Source: an endosymbiont of Bathymodiolus septemdierum str. Myojin knoll
Lineage (GTDB): Bacteria > Pseudomonadota > Gammaproteobacteria > PS1 > Pseudothioglobaceae
Assembly: GCF_001547755.1 (NCBI RefSeq)
Contig: NZ_AP013042.1
Coordinates: 806,001-870,000 of the forward strand
Length of the DNA: 64,000 bases
Direction of reading: 5' to 3'
In this document: piece after piece, positions 63,442-64,000 of the stretch
Numbering within the stretch: the first letter of the stretch is position 1
Layout of the letters: each line of letters starts with the position of its first letter
Program-made: the position numbers and the translations under genes
The notes under the pieces: model-generated
The model's database searches: none
Told to the model about the DNA's origin: nothing
The model's input: only the letters and a program-made list of their open reading frames with translations

Positions 63442-64000
63442 ATGAGCAAAAGAAGAGTGGTAATCACAGGCATGGGCATTGTTTCACCTGTTGGATCAAC
63501 AATAACAGATGCGTGGCGTAACATCCTTAATGGTAAATCAGGCATTAATGTTTTGAGTAATATTGATACCGAAGGGCAATCCGTTAAATTTGGTGGCTCT
63601 GTTAAAGGTTTTGATATTGCCGACTACCTAAGCCCAAAAGAATCTAAAAAAATGGATACTTTCATTCATTATGGCATGGCAGCAGGTATTCAGGCAATTG
63701 AAGACAGTGGCATTGAAATTACCGAAGAAAATGCCGAACGCATCGGTGTTGCTATTGGCGCAGGTATTGGTGGTTTAGGTACGATTGAAAAAACTACTGA
63801 CCTATACAGGGAGAAAGGTGCACGACGCATTTCTCCTTTCTTTGTCCCCTCTTCAATTATCAATATGATTTCTGGTAACCTTTCTGTTAAATATGGACTC
63901 AAAGGTCCAAATTTTGCCATTGTTACTGCTTGTACGACAGGCACACATAATATCGGCGATGCCTCACGATTGATTGAATATGGTGATGCCGATGTGATGA
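63442..64000 (+). CDS. fabF: beta-ketoacyl-ACP synthase II (partial, runs off window)
   Basis: The first 186 residues of the condensing enzyme: MSKRRVVITGMGIVSPVGST at the start and the active-site region VTACTTGTHNIGDASRLIEY, whose Cys is the nucleophile. The frame is open to the window edge. The acpP-fabF order and the sequence support FabF over FabB. Confidence 0.93.
   Translation, partial: MSKRRVVITGMGIVSPVGSTITDAWRNILNGKSGINVLSNIDTEGQSVKFGGSVKGFDIADYLSPKESKKMDTFIHYGMAAGIQAIEDSGIEITEENAERIGVAIGAGIGGLGTIEKTTDLYREKGARRISPFFVPSSIINMISGNLSVKYGLKGPNFAIVTACTTGTHNIGDASRLIEYGDADVM

Overview
The window is a 64 kb, AT-rich chromosomal segment of a gammaproteobacterium. The gene orders pdxA-rsmA-apaG-apaH, bamA-lpxD-fabZ-lpxA, ybeD-lipB-lipA, groES-groEL and acpP-fabF, together with the Bat/MoxR cluster, NnrS, the Aap amino-acid transporter and SelD/SelU, would fit a marine sulfur-oxidiser of the SUP05/Thioglobus type or a related symbiont. 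That placement is an inference: no sulfur-oxidation or carbon-fixation gene lies in the window.

Layout. 97-6084 (+): a tight housekeeping run, lysC-ilvE-zinc ribbon-aroK-TolC-like-M61 peptidase. 6085-13014: an accessory island. It holds a divergently transcribed XRE/ImmA and DUF2188/DUF1508 module with two palindromic operators, a RAYT (Y1) transposase bounded by perfect 21-bp inverted repeats, a 541-bp duplication of the 3' end of the M61 gene, a truncated HNH gene, a 75-bp REPIN-like element that shares the transposase's end sequence, and a type II restriction-modification pair that looks like the contents of an integron cassette whose attC site was cut by the REPIN-like element. 13015-14889 (-): NAD synthetase with an extra N-terminal helix-turn-helix domain, and a 16-bp perfect inverted repeat straddling its promoter. 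15188-19658 (+): the aapJQMP amino-acid ABC transporter and a small winged-helix protein. 19811-26438 (+): thioredoxin, hemH, a 2Fe-2S flavin reductase, an IS30 remnant and nrdA-nrdB-yfaE. 26435-39645 (-): selU, selD, the Bat/MoxR operon, dUTPase, then rhodanese, VWA protein, hemerythrin, NnrS and a second MoxR. 39722-41542 (+): ybeD-lipB-lipA. 41616-46314 (-): an RND efflux pair. 46471-64000: mostly + strand housekeeping (pdxA to apaH, dapF on the other strand, envelope and lipid A genes, murJ, yggX, gmk, rpoH, groES/EL, parE, queC, acpP, partial fabF).

How it fits together. The conserved blocks are compact, with many 1-17 nt stop/start overlaps that imply translational coupling. Novelty is concentrated in two places. 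The first is the HTH-NadE fusion with its inverted repeat, which suggests a NAD biosynthesis enzyme that regulates its own gene. The second is the neighbouring island, where RAYT/REPIN elements, a gene duplication, truncated genes and a probable lone integron cassette can be ordered relative to one another. I saw no tRNA, rRNA, CRISPR array or replication origin.
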